The notes below the pieces were generated by a model that had not been told where the DNA came from, did no database searches, and worked only from the letters and a program-made list of their open reading frames with translations. 64,000 nucleotides of DNA from Theocolax elegans (lineage: Eukaryota; Arthropoda; Insecta; Hymenoptera; Cerocephalidae): positions 59,292,910 through 59,356,909 of the forward strand of contig CM047431.1 in assembly GCA_026168455.1 (NCBI GenBank), in the 5' to 3' direction. Below, in pieces: positions 28,660 to 44,200 of this stretch. A program made the position numbers and the translations under genes. Within the stretch, counting starts at the first letter, position 1; each line of letters opens with the position of its first letter.

Positions 28660-31600
28660 GGTTAGAAGTCCAAATTTTCAAATTTTTTAGATTTCGTTCC
28701 ATAGCAGGGGGGATTGAATTCAAATGAAATTTTACACGTATAAACACGTATAAACAAGCAAAGAAGTCCAAATTTTGAAATTTTTAGATTTCGTTCCATA
28801 GCCGGGGGGATTGAATTTAAATATATTTTTACACATACAAACACTTTTAAACAAGCTAAGAAGTTCAAATTTTCAAATTTTTAGATTACGTGCCTTAGCC
28901 GGGGGAATTGAATTCTAATGATATTTTACACGTGTAAATACGTATAAACGGGCTAAGAAGTCCAAATTTTGAAATTTTTAGATTTCGTTCCACAGCCGGG
29001 GGGATAGAAATCACATGCATTTTTACACTTCTAAACACGTATAAACCGGCTAAGAAGTCCAAATTTTCAAATTTTTAGATTTCGTTCCATAGCCGGGGGG
29101 ATTGAATTTACATACATTTTTACACGTACAAACACGTTTATACAAGCTAAGAAGTTCAAATTTTCAAATTTTAAGATTTCGTGCCATAGCCGGGGGGATT
29201 GAATTCTCATGCATTTTTACACGTATAAACACGTATAAACGGGCTAAGAAGTCCAAATTTTCAAATTTTTAGATTTCGTGCCATAGCCGGGTGAATTGAA
29301 TTCACACGTATTTTTACAAGTATAAACACGTATAAACAAGCAAAGAAGTCCAAATTTTCAAATTTTTGATTTCGTTCTATAGCTGATGGGATAGAATTCA
29401 CATGCATTTTTACATGTCTGATCGCGTATAAACCGGCTAAGAAGTCCAAATTTTCAAATTTTTAGATTTCGTTCCATAGCCGGGGGGATTGATTTTAAAT
29501 ACATTTTTACACGTACAAACACGTTTAAACAAGCTAAGAATTTCAAATTTTCAAATTTTTAGATTACGTGCCATAGCCGGGGGGATTGAATTCTCATGCA
29601 TTTTTACACGTATAAACACGTATAAACCGGCTAAGAAGTCCAAATTTTCAAATTTTTAGATTTCGTGCCATAGCCGGGTGAATTGAATTCACACGTATTT
29701 TACAAGTATAAACACGTATAAACAAGCAAAGAAGTCCAAATTTTCAAATTTTTGATTTCGTTCTATAGCTGATGGGATAGAATTCACATGCATTTTTACA
29801 TGTCTGATCGCGTATAAACCGGCTAAGAAGTCCAAATTTTCAAATTTTTAGATTTCGTTCCATAGCCGGGGGATTGATTTTAAATACATTTTTACACGTA
29901 CAAACACGTTTAAACAAGCTAAGAATTTCAAATTTTCAAATTTTTAGATTACGTGCCATAGCCGGGGGGATTGAATTCACACGTATTTTCACGTAATAAA
30001 CACCGTATACCGGCTAAGAAGTCCAAATTTTCAAATTTTTAGATTTCGTTCCATAGCCGGGGGGAATTGATTATAAATACATTTTTACACGTAGAAAGAC
30101 GTTTAAACAAGCTAAGAAGTTCAAATTTTCAAATTTTTAGATTACGTGCCATAGCCGGGGGATGAATTCTAATGAAATTTTACACGTATAAATCGTATAA
30201 ACGGGCTAAGAAGTCCAATTTTTAAATTTTTAGATTTCGTTCCATAGCCGGGGGGATAGAACATCACATGCATTTTTACACGTATAAACACGTATAAACC
30301 GGATAAGAAGTGCAAATTTTCACATTTTTAGATTTCGTGCCGTAGCCGGGTGTATTGAATTCACATGCATTTTACACATATAAACACGTATATACCCGCT
30401 AAGAAGTCCAAATTTTCAAATTTTTTTGATTTCGTTCCATAGCCGGGGGGGATTGATTTTAAAATACATTTTTACACGTACAAACACGTTTAAACAAGCT
30501 AAGAATTTCAAATTTTCAAATTTTTAGATTACGTGCCATAGCCGGTGGGATTGAACTCTAATGATATTTTACACGTATAAACACGTATAACCGGGCTATA
30601 AGACCAAATTTTCAAATTTTTAGATTTTGTGCCATAGCCGGTGGGATTAAATTCAAATACATTTTTGCACGTATAGACACGTATAAAGCGGGTTAGAAGT
30701 CCAAATTGTTAAATTTTTAGATTTGGTTCCATAGCCGGAGGGATTGAATTCAAATACATTTTTACACGTACAAACACGTATAAACGAGCTAAAAAGTCTA
30801 AATATTCAAATTTTTAGATTTCGTTCCATAGCAGGGGGGATTGAATTTAAATGAAATTTTACACGAACATACACTTATAAACCAGCTATGAAGTCCAAAT
30901 TTTCAAATTTTTAGATTTCGTGCCATAGCCGGGGGGATTAAATTCACATGCATTTTGACACGTATAAACACGTATAAACCTGCTAAGAAGTCCAAATTTT
31001 CAAATTTTTTAGATTTCGTTCCATAGCAGGGGGGATTGAATTCAAATGAAATTTTACACGTATAAACACGTATAAACAAGCAAAGAAGTCCAAATTTTGA
31101 AATTTTTAGATTTCGTTCCATAGCCGGGGGGATTGAATTTAAATACATTTTTACACATACAAACACTTTTAAACAAGCTAAGAAGTTCAAATTTTCAAAT
31201 TTTTAGATTACGTGCCTTAGCCGGGGGAATTGAATTCTAATGATATTTTACACGTATAAATACGTATAAACGGGCTAAGAAGTCCAAATTTTGAAATTTT
31301 TAGATTTCGTTCCACAGCCGGGGGGATAGAAATCACATGCATTTTTACACTTATAAACACGTATAAACCGGCTAAGAAGTCCAAATTTTCAAATTTTTAG
31401 ATTTCGTTCCATAGCCGGGGGGATTGAATTTACATACATTTTTACACGTACAAACACGTTTATACAAGCTAAGAAGTTCAAATTTTCAAATTTTACGATT
31501 TCGTGCCATAGCCGGGGGGATTGAATTCTCATGCATTTTTACACGTATAAACACGTATAAACGGGCTAAGAAATCCAAATTTTCAAATTTTTAGATTTCG

Positions 31601-34600
31601 TTCTATAGCCGATGGGATAGAATTCACATGCATTTTTACATGTCTGCTCGCGTATAAACCGGCTAAGAAGTCCAAATTTTCAAATTTTTAGATTTCGTTC
31701 CATAGCCGGGGGGATTGATTTTAAATACATTTTTACACGCACAAACACGTTTAAACAAGCTAAGAATTTCAAATTTTCAAATTTTTGGATTACGTGCCAT
31801 AGCCGGGGGGATTGAATTCACACGTATTTTTACACGTATAAACACGTATATACCGGCTAAGAAGTCCAAATTTTCAAATTTTTAGATTTCGTTCTAAAGC
31901 TGATGGGATAGAATTCACATGCATTTTTACATGTCTGATCGCGTATAAACCGGCTAAGAAGTCCAAATTTTCAATTTTTAGATTTCGTTCCATAGCCGGG
32001 GGGATTGATTTTAAATACATTTTTACACGTACAACACGTTTAAACAAGCTAAGAATTTCAAATTTTCAAATTTTTAGATTACGTGCCATAGCCGGGGGGA
32101 TTGAATTCATCACGTATTTTTTACACGTATAAACACGTATAAACCGGCTAAGAAGTCCAAATTTTCAAATTTTTAGATTTCGTTCCATAAGCCGGGGGGA
32201 TTGAATTACATACATTTTTACAGTACAAACCGTTATACAAGCTAAGAAGTCCAATTTTCAACTTTTTAAGATTTCGTTCCATAGCCGGGGGGATTGAATT
32301 CTCATGCATTTTTACACGTATAAACACGTATAAACGGGCTAAGAAGTCCAAATTTTCAATTTTTAGATTTCGTTCTATAGCCTGGGATAGAATCACATGC
32401 ATTTTTACACTGTCTGAATCGCGTATAAACCGGCTAAGAAGTCCAAATTTTCAAATTTTTAGATTTCGTTCCATAGCCGGGGGGATTGAATTTTACATAC
32501 ATTTTTACACGTACAAACACGTTTATAACAAGCTAAGAAGTTCAAATTTTCAAATTTTTAGATTACGTGCCATAGCCGGGGGGATTGAATTCACACGTAT
32601 TTTTACACGTATAAACACGTATATACCGGCTAAGAAGTCCAAATTTTCAAATTTTTAGATTTCGTTCCATAGCCGGGGGGATTGATTATAAATACATTTT
32701 TACACGTAGAAAGACGTTTAAACAAGCTAAGAAGTTCAAATTTTCAAATTTTTAGATTACGTGCCATAGCCGGGGGGATTGAATTCTAATGAAATTTTAC
32801 ACGTATAAATTCGTATAAACGGGCTAAGAAGTCCAAATTTTTAAATTTTTAGATTTCGTTCCATAGCCGGGGGGATAGAAATCACATGCATTTTTACACG
32901 TATAAACACGTATAAACCGGATAAGAAGTGCAAATTTTCACATTTTTAGATTTCGTGCCGTAGCCGGGTGTATTGAATTCACATGCATTTTTACACATAT
33001 AAACACGTATATACCCGCTAAGAAGTCCAAATTTTCAAATTTTTTGATTTCGTTCCATAGCCGGGGGGATTGATTTTAAATACATTTTTACACGTACAAA
33101 CACGTTTAAACAAGCTAAGAATTTCAAATTTTCAAATTTTTAGATTACGTGCCATAGCCGGTGGGATTGAACTCTAATGATATTTTACACGTATAAACAC
33201 GTATAACCGGGCTATAAGACCAAATTTTCAAATTTTTAGATTTTGTGCCATAGCCGGTGGGATTAAATTCAAATACATTTTTGCACGTATAGACACGTAT
33301 AAAGCGGGTTAGAAGTCCAAATTTTTAAATTTTTAGATTTGGTTCCATAGCCGGAGGGATTGAATTCAAATACATTTTTACACGTACAAACACGTATAAA
33401 CGAGCTAAAAAGTCTAAATATTCAAATTTTTAGATTTCGTTCCATAGCAGGGGGGATTGAATTTCAATGAAATTTTACACGACATACACTTATAACCAGC
33501 TATGAAGTCCAAATTTTCAAATTTTAGATTTCGTGCCATAGCCGGGGGGATTAAATTCACATGCATTTTGACACGTATAAACACGTATAAACCTGCTAAG
33601 AAGTCCAAATTTTCAAATTTTTTAGATTTCGTTCCATAGCAGGGGGGATTGAATTCAAATGAAATTTTACACGTATAAACACGTATAAACAAGCAAAGAA
33701 GTCCAAATTTTGAAATTTTTAGATTTCGTTCCATAGCCGGGGGGATTGAATTTAAATACATTTTTACACATACAAACACTTTTAAACAAGCTAAGAAGTT
33801 CAAATTTTCAAATTTTTAGATTACGTGCCTTAGCCGGGGGAATTGAATTCTAATGATATTTTACACGTATAAATACGTATAAACGGGCTAAGAAGTCCAA
33901 ATTTTGAAATTTTTAGATTTCGTTCCACAGCCGGGGGGATAGAAATCACATGCATTTTTACACTTATAAACACGTATAAACCGGCTAAGAAGTCCAAATT
34001 TTCAAATTTTTAGATTTCGTTCCATAGCCGGGGGGATTGAATTTACATACATTTTTACACGTACAAACACGTTTATACAAGCTAAGAAGTTCAAATTTTC
34101 AAATTTTACGATTTCGTGCCATAGCCGGGGGATTGAATTCTCATGCATTTTTACACGTATAAACACGTATAAACGGGCTAAGAAATCCAAATTTTCAAAT
34201 TTTTAGATTTCGTTCTATAGCCGATGGGATAGAATTCACATGCATTTTTACATGTCTGCTCGCGTATAAACCGGCTAAGAAGTCCAAATTTTCAAATTTT
34301 TAGATTTCGTTCCATAGCCGGGGGGATTGATTTTAAATACATTTTACACGCACAAACACGTTTAAACAAGCTAAGAATTTCAAATTTTCAAATTTTGGAT
34401 TACGTGCCATAGCCGGGGGGATTGAATTCACACGTATTTTTACACGTATAAACACGTATATACCGGCTAAGAAGTCCAAATTTTCAAATTTTTAGATTTC
34501 GTTCTAAAGCTGATGGGATAGAAATTCACATGCATTTTACATGTCTGATCGCGTTATAAACCGGCTAAGAAGTCCAAATTTCAAATTTTTAGATTTCCGT

Positions 34601-37600
34601 TCCATAGCCGGGGGGATTGATTTTAAATACATTTTTTCCGACGTACAAAACACGTTTAACACAAGCTAGAATTTACAAATTTTCAAAATTTTAGATTACG
34701 TGCCAATAGCCGGGGGATTGAATTCTCATGCATTTTTGCACGTATAAACACGGTATAAACCGGCTAAGAAGTCCATAATTTTCAAATTTTAGATTTCGTT
34801 CTAAAGCTGATGGAGAAGAATTCACATGCATTTTTTACATGTCTGATCGCGTATAAACCGGCTAAGAATGTCCAACATTTTCAAACTTTTTAGATTTCGT
34901 TCCATAGCCGGGGGGATTGATTTATACTATTTTTACAGTACTAACACACGTTATAAACAATGCTAAGAAATTTCAAATTTTCAAATTTTTAGAGTTCGTT
35001 CCATAGCCGGGGGGATTGATTTAAATACATTTTTACACGTACAAACACGTTTAAACAAGCTAAGAATTTCAAATTTTCAAATTTTTAGATTACGTGCCAT
35101 AGCCGGGGGGATTGAATTCTCATGCATTTTTGCACGTATAAACACGTATAAACCGGCTAAGAAGTCCAAATTTTCAAATTTTTAGATTTCGTTCCATAGC
35201 CGGGGGGATTGAATTTACATACATTTTTACACGTACAAACACGTTTATACAAGCTAAGAAGTTCAAATTTTCAAATTTTAAGATTTCGTGCCATAGCCGG
35301 GGGGATTGAATTCTCATGCATTTTTACACGTATAAACACGTATAAACGGGCTAAGAAGTCCAAATTTTCAAATTTTTAGATTTCGTTCTATAGCTGATGG
35401 GATATAATTCACATGCATTTTTACATGTCTGATCGCGTATAAACCGGCTATGAAGTCCAAATTTTCAAATTTTTAGATTTCGTTCCATAGCCGGGGGGAT
35501 TGATTTTAAATACATTTTTACACGTACAAACACGTTTAAACAAGCTAAGAAGTTCAAATTTTCAAATTTTTAGATTACGTGCCATAGCCGGGGGGATTGA
35601 ATTCACACGTATTTTTACACGTATAAACACGTATATACCGGCTAAGAAGTCCAAATTTTCAAATTTTTAGATTTCGTTCCATAGCCGGGGGGATTGATTT
35701 TAAATACATTTTTACACGTAGAAAGACGTTTAAACAAGCTAAGAAGTTCAAATTTTCAAATTTTTAGATTACGTGCCATAGCCGGGGGGATTGAATTCTA
35801 ATGAAATTTTACACGTATAAATACGTATAAACGGGCTAAGAAGTCCAAATTTTTAAATTTTTAGATTTCGTTCCATAGCCGGGGGGATAGAAATCACATG
35901 CATTTTTACACGTATAAACACGTATAAACCGGATAAGAAGTGCAAATTTTCACATTTTTAGATTTCGTGCCGTAGCCGGGTGTATTGAATTCACATGCAT
36001 TTTTACACATATAAACACGTATATACCCGCTAAGAAGTCCAAATTTTCAAATTTTTAGATTTCGTTCCATAGCCGGGGGGATTGATTTTAAATACATTTT
36101 TACACGTACAAACACGTTTAAACAAGCTAAGAATTTCAAATTTTCAAATTTTTAGATTACGTGCCATAGCCGGGGGGATTGAATTCTAATGATATTTTAC
36201 ACGTATAAACACGTATAACCGGGCTATAAGACCAAATTTTCAAATTTTTAGATTTTGTGCCATAGCCGGTGGGATTAAATTCAAATACATTTTTGCACGT
36301 ATAGACACGTATAAAGCGGGTTAGAAGTCCAAATTTTCAAATTTTTAGATTTCGTTCCATAGCCGGAGGGATTGAATTCAAATACATTTTTACACGTACA
36401 AACACGTATAAACGAGCTAAAAAGTCTAAATATTCAAATTTTTAGATTTCGTTCCATAGCAGGGGGGATTGAATTCTCATGCATTTTACACGTACAAACA
36501 CGTATAAACGGGCTAAGAAGTCCAAATTTTCAAATTTTAGATTTCCGTGCCATAGCCGGGTGAATTGAATTCACACGTATTGTTTACAAGTATAAACAAG
36601 CAAAGAAGTCCAAATTTTCAAATTTTTAGATTTCGTTCTATAGCCGATGGGATAGAATTCACATGCATTTTTACATGTCTGCTCGCGTATAAACCGGCTA
36701 AGAAGTCCAAATTTTCAAATTTTTAGATTTCGTTCCATAGCCGGGGGGATTGATTTGAAATACATTTTTACACGTACAAAACACGTTTAAACAGCTAAGA
36801 ATATCAATTTTTCAAATTTTTGGATTACGGCCATAGCCGGGGGATTGAATTCACACGTATTTTAACACGTATAAACACGTATATACCGGCCTAAGAAGTC
36901 CAAATTTTCAAATTTTAGATTTCGTTCCATAGCCGGGGGGATTGATTTTAAATACATTTTTACACGTACAAACACGTTTAAACAAGCTAAGAAGTTCAAA
37001 TTTCCAAATTTTTAGATTACGTGCCATAGCCGGGTGAATGAATTCCCAACGTATTTTTACAAGTATAAAAAGCAAAGAAGTCCCAAACTTTTCAAATTTT
37101 TAGATTTCGTTCTATAGCCGATGGGATTAGAATTCACAATGCATTTTTACATGTCTGATCGCGTATAAACGGCTAAGAAGTCCAAATTTTCAAATTTTAG
37201 ATTTCGTTCCATAGCGGGGGGATTGATTTTAAATACATTTTTACACGTACAAACACGTTTAACAAGCTAAGAATATCAAATTTTCAAATTTTTGGATAAG
37301 TGCCATAGCCGGGGGGATGAATTCACACGTATTTTTTACACGTATAAACACGTATATACCGGCTAAGAAGTCCAAATTTTCAAATTTTTAGATTTCGTTC
37401 CATAGCCGGGGGGATTGATTTTAAATACATTTTTACACGTACAAACACGTTTAAACAAGCTAAGAAGTTCAAATTTCCAAATTTTTAGATTACGTGCCAT
37501 AGCCGGGGGGATTGAATTCTAATGAAATTTTACACGTATAAATACGTATAAACGGGCTAAGAAGTCCAAATTTTGAAATTTTTAGATTTCGTTCCATAGC

Positions 37601-38250
37601 CGGGGGGATAGAAATCACATGCATTTTTACACGTATAAACACGTATAAACCGACTAAGAAGTCCAAATTTTCAAATTTTTAGATTTCGTTCCATAGCCGG
37701 GGGGATTGAATTTAAATACATTTTTACACGTACAAATACGTTAAAACCAGCTAAGAAGTTCAAATTTTCAATTTTTTAGATTACGTGCCATAGCCGGGTG
37801 TATTCAATTCACATGCAATTTTACACGTATAAACACGTATAAACCGGCTAAGAAGTCCAAATTTTCAAATTTTTAGATTCCGTTCCATAGCAGGGGGGAT
37901 TGAATTTAAATGAAATTTCACTCGTACATACACTTATAAACCAGCTATGAAGTCCAACTTTTCAAATTTTTAAATTTCGTGCCATAGCCGGGGGGATTGA
38001 ATTCAAATACATTTTTACACGTGTTGACACGTATAAACCGGGTTAGAAGTCCAAATTTTCAAATTTTTTAGATTTCGTTCCATAGCAGGGGGGATTGAAT
38101 TCAAATGAAATTTTACACGTATAAACACGTATAAACAAGCAAAGAAGTCCAAATTTTGAAATTTTTAGATTTCGTTCCATAGCCGGGAGGATTGAATTTA
38201 AATACATTTTTACACATACAAACAATTTTAAGCAAGCTAAGAAGTTCAAA
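28660..38250 (+). repeat. Higher-order satellite blocks of about 2.3-2.6 kb, then 4.4 kb
   Basis: A rare monomer containing ACAAACACTTTTAAACAAGC occurs near 28830, 31157 and 33768, with a variant of it near 38214. Spacings are about 2327, 2611 and 4446 bp, close to 24, 27 and 46 monomers. The surrounding variants recur in the same order, which shows block duplication by unequal exchange. Confidence 0.7.
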
Positions 38251-38299
38251 TTTTCAAATTTTTAGATTACGTGCTTTAGCCGGGGGAATTGAATTCTAA

Positions 38300-41200
38300 T
38301 GATATTTTACACGTATAAATACGTATAAACGGGCTAAGAAGTCCAAATTTTGAAATTTTTAGATTTCGTTCCACAGCCGGGGGGATAGAAATCACATGCA
38401 TTTTTACACTTCAAAACACGTATAAACCGGCTAAGAAGTCCAAATTTTCAAATTTTTAGATTTCGTTCCATAGCCGGGGGGATTGAATTTACATTCATTT
38501 TTACACGTACAAACACGTTTATACAAGCTAAGAAGTTCAAATTTTCAAATTTTAAGATTTCGTGCCATAGCCGGGGGGATTGAATTCTCATGCATTTTTA
38601 CACGTATAAACACGTATAAACGGGCTAAGAAGTCCAAATTTTCAAATTTTTAGATTTCGTGCCATAGCCGGGTGAATTGAATTAACACGTATTTTTACAA
38701 GTATAAACACGTATAAACAAGCGAAGAAGTCCAAATTTTCAAATTTTTAGATTTCGTTCTATAGCTGATGGGATAGAATTCACATGCATTTTTACATGTC
38801 TGATCGCGTATAAACCGGCTAAGAAGTCCAAATTTTCAAATTTTTAGATTTCGTTCCATAGCCGGGGGGATTGATTTAAATACATTTATACACGTACAAA
38901 CCCGTTTAAACAAGCTAAGAATTTCAAATTTTCAAATTTTTAGTTTACGTGCCATAGCCGGGGGGATTGAATTCACACGAATTTTACACGTATAAACACG
39001 TATATACCGGCTAAGAAGTCCAAATTTTCAAATTTTATATTTCGTTCAATAGCCGGGGGGATTGATTTTAAATACATTTTTACACGTAGAAAGACGTTTA
39101 AATAAGCTAAGAAGTTCAAATTTTCAAATTTTAGATTACGTGCCATAGCCGGGGGGATTGAATTCTAATGAAATTTTACACGTATAAATACGTATAAACG
39201 GGCTAAGAAGTCCAAATTTTTAAATTTTTAGATTTCGTTCCATAGCCGGGGGGATAGAAATCACATGCATTTTACACGTATAAACACGTATAAACCGGAT
39301 AAGAAGTCCAAATTTTCACATTTTCAGATTTCGTGCCGTAGCCGGGTGTATTAAATTCACATGCATTTTTACACATATAAACACGTATATACCCGCTAAG
39401 AAGTCCAAATTTTCAAATTTTTAGATTTCGTTCCATAGCCGGGGGGATTGATTTTAAATACATTTTTACACGTACAAACACGTTTAAACAAGCTAAGAAT
39501 TTCAAATTTTCAAATTTTTAGATTACGTGCCATAGCCGGGGGGATTCAATTCTAATGATATTTTACACGTACAAACACGTATAAAACGAGCTAAAAAGTC
39601 TAATATTCAAATTTTTAGATTTCGTTCCATAGCCGGGGGATTGAATTCAAATGAAATTTCACTCGTACATACACTTATAAACCAGCTATGAAGTCCAACT
39701 TTTCAAATTTTTAAATTCGTGCCATAGCCGGGGGGATTGAATTCAAATACATTTTTACACGTGTTGACACGTATAAACCGGGTTAGAAGTACAAATTTTC
39801 AAATTTTTTAGATTTCGTTCCACAGTAGGGGGGATTGAATTCACATGCATTTTTACACGTATAAACAGGTATAAACCGGCTAAGAAGTCCAAATTTTGAA
39901 ATTTTTAGATTTCGTTCCATAGCCGGGTGTATGAATTCACACGTATTTTTACACGTATAAACACGTAGAAACAAGCAAAGAGTCCAAATTTTCAAATTTT
40001 TAGATTTCGTTCCATAGCCGATGGGATAGAATTCACATGCATTTTGACACGTATAAGCACGTATAAACCGGCTAAAAAGTCCAAATTTTCAAATTTTAGA
40101 TTTCGTTCCATAGCCGGAAGGATTGATTTTAAATACATTTTACACGTACAAACACGTTTAAACAAGCTAAGAAGTCCAAATTTTCAAATTTTTAGATTAC
40201 GTGCCACAGCCGGGGGGATTGAATTCTAATGAAATTTTACACGTATAAATACGTATAAACGGGCTAAGAAGTCCAAATTTTGAAATTTTTAGATTTCGTT
40301 CCATAGCCGGGGGATAGAAATCACATGCATTTTTACACGTATAAACACGTATAAACCGGCCAAGAAGTGCAAATTTTCACATTTATAGATTTCGTGCCGT
40401 AGCCGGGTGTATTGAATTCACATGCATTTTTACACATATAAACACGTATATACCCGCTAAGAAGTCCAAATTTTCAAATTTTTAGATTTCGTTCCATAGC
40501 CGGGGGGATTGAATTTAAATACATTTTACACGTACAAACACGTTTAAACAAGCTAAGAAGTTCAAATTTTCAAATTTTTAGATTACGTGCCATAGCCGGG
40601 TGTATTGAATTCACACGTATTTTACACGTATAAACACGTATAAACAAGCTGAGAAGTCCAAATTTTCAAATTTTTAGATTACGTGCCATAGCCGGGTGTA
40701 TTGAATTCACACGTATTTTTACACGTATAAACACGTATAAACAAGCAAAGAAGTCCAAATTTTCAAATTTTAGATTTCGTTCCATAGCCGATGGATAGAA
40801 TTCACATGCATATTTACATGTCTGATCGCGTATAAACCTGCTAAGTAGTCCAAATTTTCAAATTTCTATATTTCGTTCAATAGCTAGGGGTATTTAATTC
40901 ACATGCATTTTTACACGTATAAACACGTATAAACCGGCTAAGTAGTGCAAATTTCAAATTTTTAGATTTCGTCCCGTAGCCGGGGGGATTGAATTCACAT
41001 GCATTTTTACTTGTACAAACACGTAAAAACCGGGTTAGAAGTCCAAATTTTCAAATTTCTACATATCGTTCTATAGCCAGGGGTATTTAATTCACATTCA
41101 TTTTACACATATAAACACGTATATACCCGCTAAGAAATCCAAATTTTCAAATTTTTAGATTTCGTTCCATAGCCGGGGGGATTGATTTTAAATACATTTT

Positions 41201-44200
41201 TACACGTACAAACACGTTTAAACAATCTAAGAAGTTCAAATTTTCAAATTTTTAGATTACGTGCCATAGCAGGGGGGATTGAATTCTAATGATATTTTAC
41301 ACGTATAAACACGTATAACCGGGCTAAAAAGACCAAATTTTCAAATTTTTAGATTTTGTGCCATAGCCGGTGGGATTAAATTCAAATACATTTTTGCACG
41401 TATAGACACGTATAAAGCGGGTTAGAAGTCCAAATTTTCAAATTTTTAGATTTCGTTCCATAGCCGGAGGGATTGAATTCAAATACATTTTTACACGTAC
41501 AAACACGTATAAACGAGCTAAAAAGTCTAAATATTCAAATTTTTAGATTTCGTTCCATAGCAGGGGGGATTGAATTCTCATGCATTTTTACACGTACAAA
41601 CACGTATAAACGGGCTAAGAAGTCCAAATTTTCAAATTTTTAGATTTCGTGCCATAGCCGGGTGAATTGAATTCACACGTATTTTTACAAGTATAAACAA
41701 GCAAAGAAGTCCAAATTTTCAAATTTTTAGATTTCGTTCTATAGCCGATGGGATAGAATTCACATGCATTTTTACATGTCTGCTCGCGTATAAACCGGCT
41801 AAGAAGTCCAAATTTTCAAATTTTTAGATTTCGTTCCATAGCCGGGGGGATTGATTTTAAATACATTTTTACACGTACAAACACGTTTAAACAAGCTAAG
41901 AATATCAAATTTTCAAATTTTTGGATTACGTGCCATAGCCGGGGGGATTGAATTCACACGTATTTTTACACGTATAAACACGTATATACCGGCTAAGAAG
42001 TCCAAATTTTCAAATTTTTAGATTTCGTTCCATAGCGGGGGGATTGATTTTAAATACATTTTTACACGTACAAACACGTTTAAACAAGCTAAGAAGTTCA
42101 AATTTCCAATTTTTAGATTACGTGCCATAGCCGGGGGGATTGAATTCTAATGAAATTTTACAGTATAAATACGTATCAAACGGGCTAAGAAGTCCAAATT
42201 TTGAAATTTTTTAGATTTCGTTCCATAGCCGGGGGGGGATAGAAATCACATGCATTTTTTACACGTATAAACACGTATAAACCGACTAAGAAGTCCAAAT
42301 TTCAAATTTTTAGATTTCGTTCCATAGCCGGGGGGATTGAATTTAAATACATTTTTTACACGTACAAATACGTTAAAACCAGCTAAGAAGTTCAAATTTT
42401 CAATTTTTAGATTACGTGCCATAGCCGGGGGGATAGAAATCACATGCATTTTTACACGTATAAACACGTATAAACCGGGTTAGAAGTCCAAATTTTCAAA
42501 TTTTTAGATTTCGTTCCATAGCAGGGGGGATTGAATTCAAATGGAATTTTACACGTTCATACACTTATAAACCAGCTATGAAGTCCAAATTTTCAAATTT
42601 TTAGATTACGTGCCTTAGCCGGGGGGATTGAATTCTAATGATTTTACACGTATAAACAGGTATATACGGGCTAAGAAGTCCAAATTTTCAAATTTTTAGA
42701 TTTCGTGCCATAGCCGGGGGAAATGAATTCACACGTATTTTTACACGTACAAACACGTTTAAACAAGCTAAGAAGTTCAAATTTTCAAATTTTTAGATTA
42801 CGTGCCATAGCCGGGTGTATTGAATTCACACGTATTTTTACACGTATAAAACGTATAAACAAGCAAAGAAGTCCAAATTTTCTAATTTTTAGATTTCGTT
42901 CCACAGCCGGGGGGATAGAAATCAAATACATTTTTACACATACAAACAATTTTAAGCAAGCTAAGAAGTTCAAATTTTCAAATTTTTAGATTACGTGCTT
43001 AGCCGGGGGGAATTGAATTCTAATGATATTTTACACGTATAAATACGTATAAACGGGCTAAGAAGTCCAAATTTTGAAATTTTTAGATTTCGTTCCACAG
43101 CCGGGGGGATAGAAATCACATGCATTTTTACACTTCAAAACACGTATAAACCGGCTAAGAAGTCCAAATTTTCAAATTTTTAGATTTCGTTCCATAGCCG
43201 GGGGGATTGAATTTACATTCATTTTTACACGTACAAACACGTTTATACAAGCTAAGAAGTTCAAATTTTCAAATTTTAAGATTTCGTGCCATAGCCGGGG
43301 GGATTGAATTCTCATGCATTTTTACACGTATAAACACGTATAAACGGGCTAAGAAGTCCAAATTTTCAAATTTTTAGATTTCGTGCCATAGCCGGGTGAA
43401 TTGAATTAACACGTATTTTTACAAGTATAAACACGTATAAACAAGCGAAGAAGTCCAAATTTTCAAATTTTTAGATTTCGTTCTATAGCTGATGGGATAG
43501 AATTCACATGCATTTTTACATGTCTGATCGCGTATAAACCGGCTAAGAAGTCCAAATTTTCAAATTTTTAGATTTCGTTCCATAGCCGGGGGGATTGATT
43601 TTAAATACATTTATACACGTACAAACCCGTTTAAACAAGCTAAGAATTTCAAATTTTCAAATTTTTAGTTTACGTGCCATAGCCGGGGGGATTGAATTCA
43701 CACGAATTTTTACACGTATAAACACGTATATACCGGCTAAGAAGTCCAAATTTTCAAATTTTTATATTTCGTTCAATAGCCGGGGGGATTGATTTTAAAT
43801 ACATTTTTACACGTAGAAAGACGTTTAAATAAGCTAAGAAGTTCAAATTTTCAAATTTTTAGATTACGTGCCATAGCCGGGGGGATTGAATTCTAATGAA
43901 ATTTTACACGTATAAATACGTATAAACGGGCTAAGAAGTCCAAATTTTTAAATTTTTAGATTTCGTTCCATAGCCGGGGGGATAGAAATCACATGCATTT
44001 TTACACGTATAAACACGTATAAACCGGATAAGAAGTCCAAATTTTCACATTTTCAGATTTCGTGCCGTAGCCGGGTGTATTAAATTCACATGCATTTTTA
44101 CACATATAAACACGTATATACCCGCTAAGAAGTCCAAATTTTCAAATTTTTAGATTTCGTTCCATAGCCGGGGGGATTGATTTTAAATACATTTTTACAC

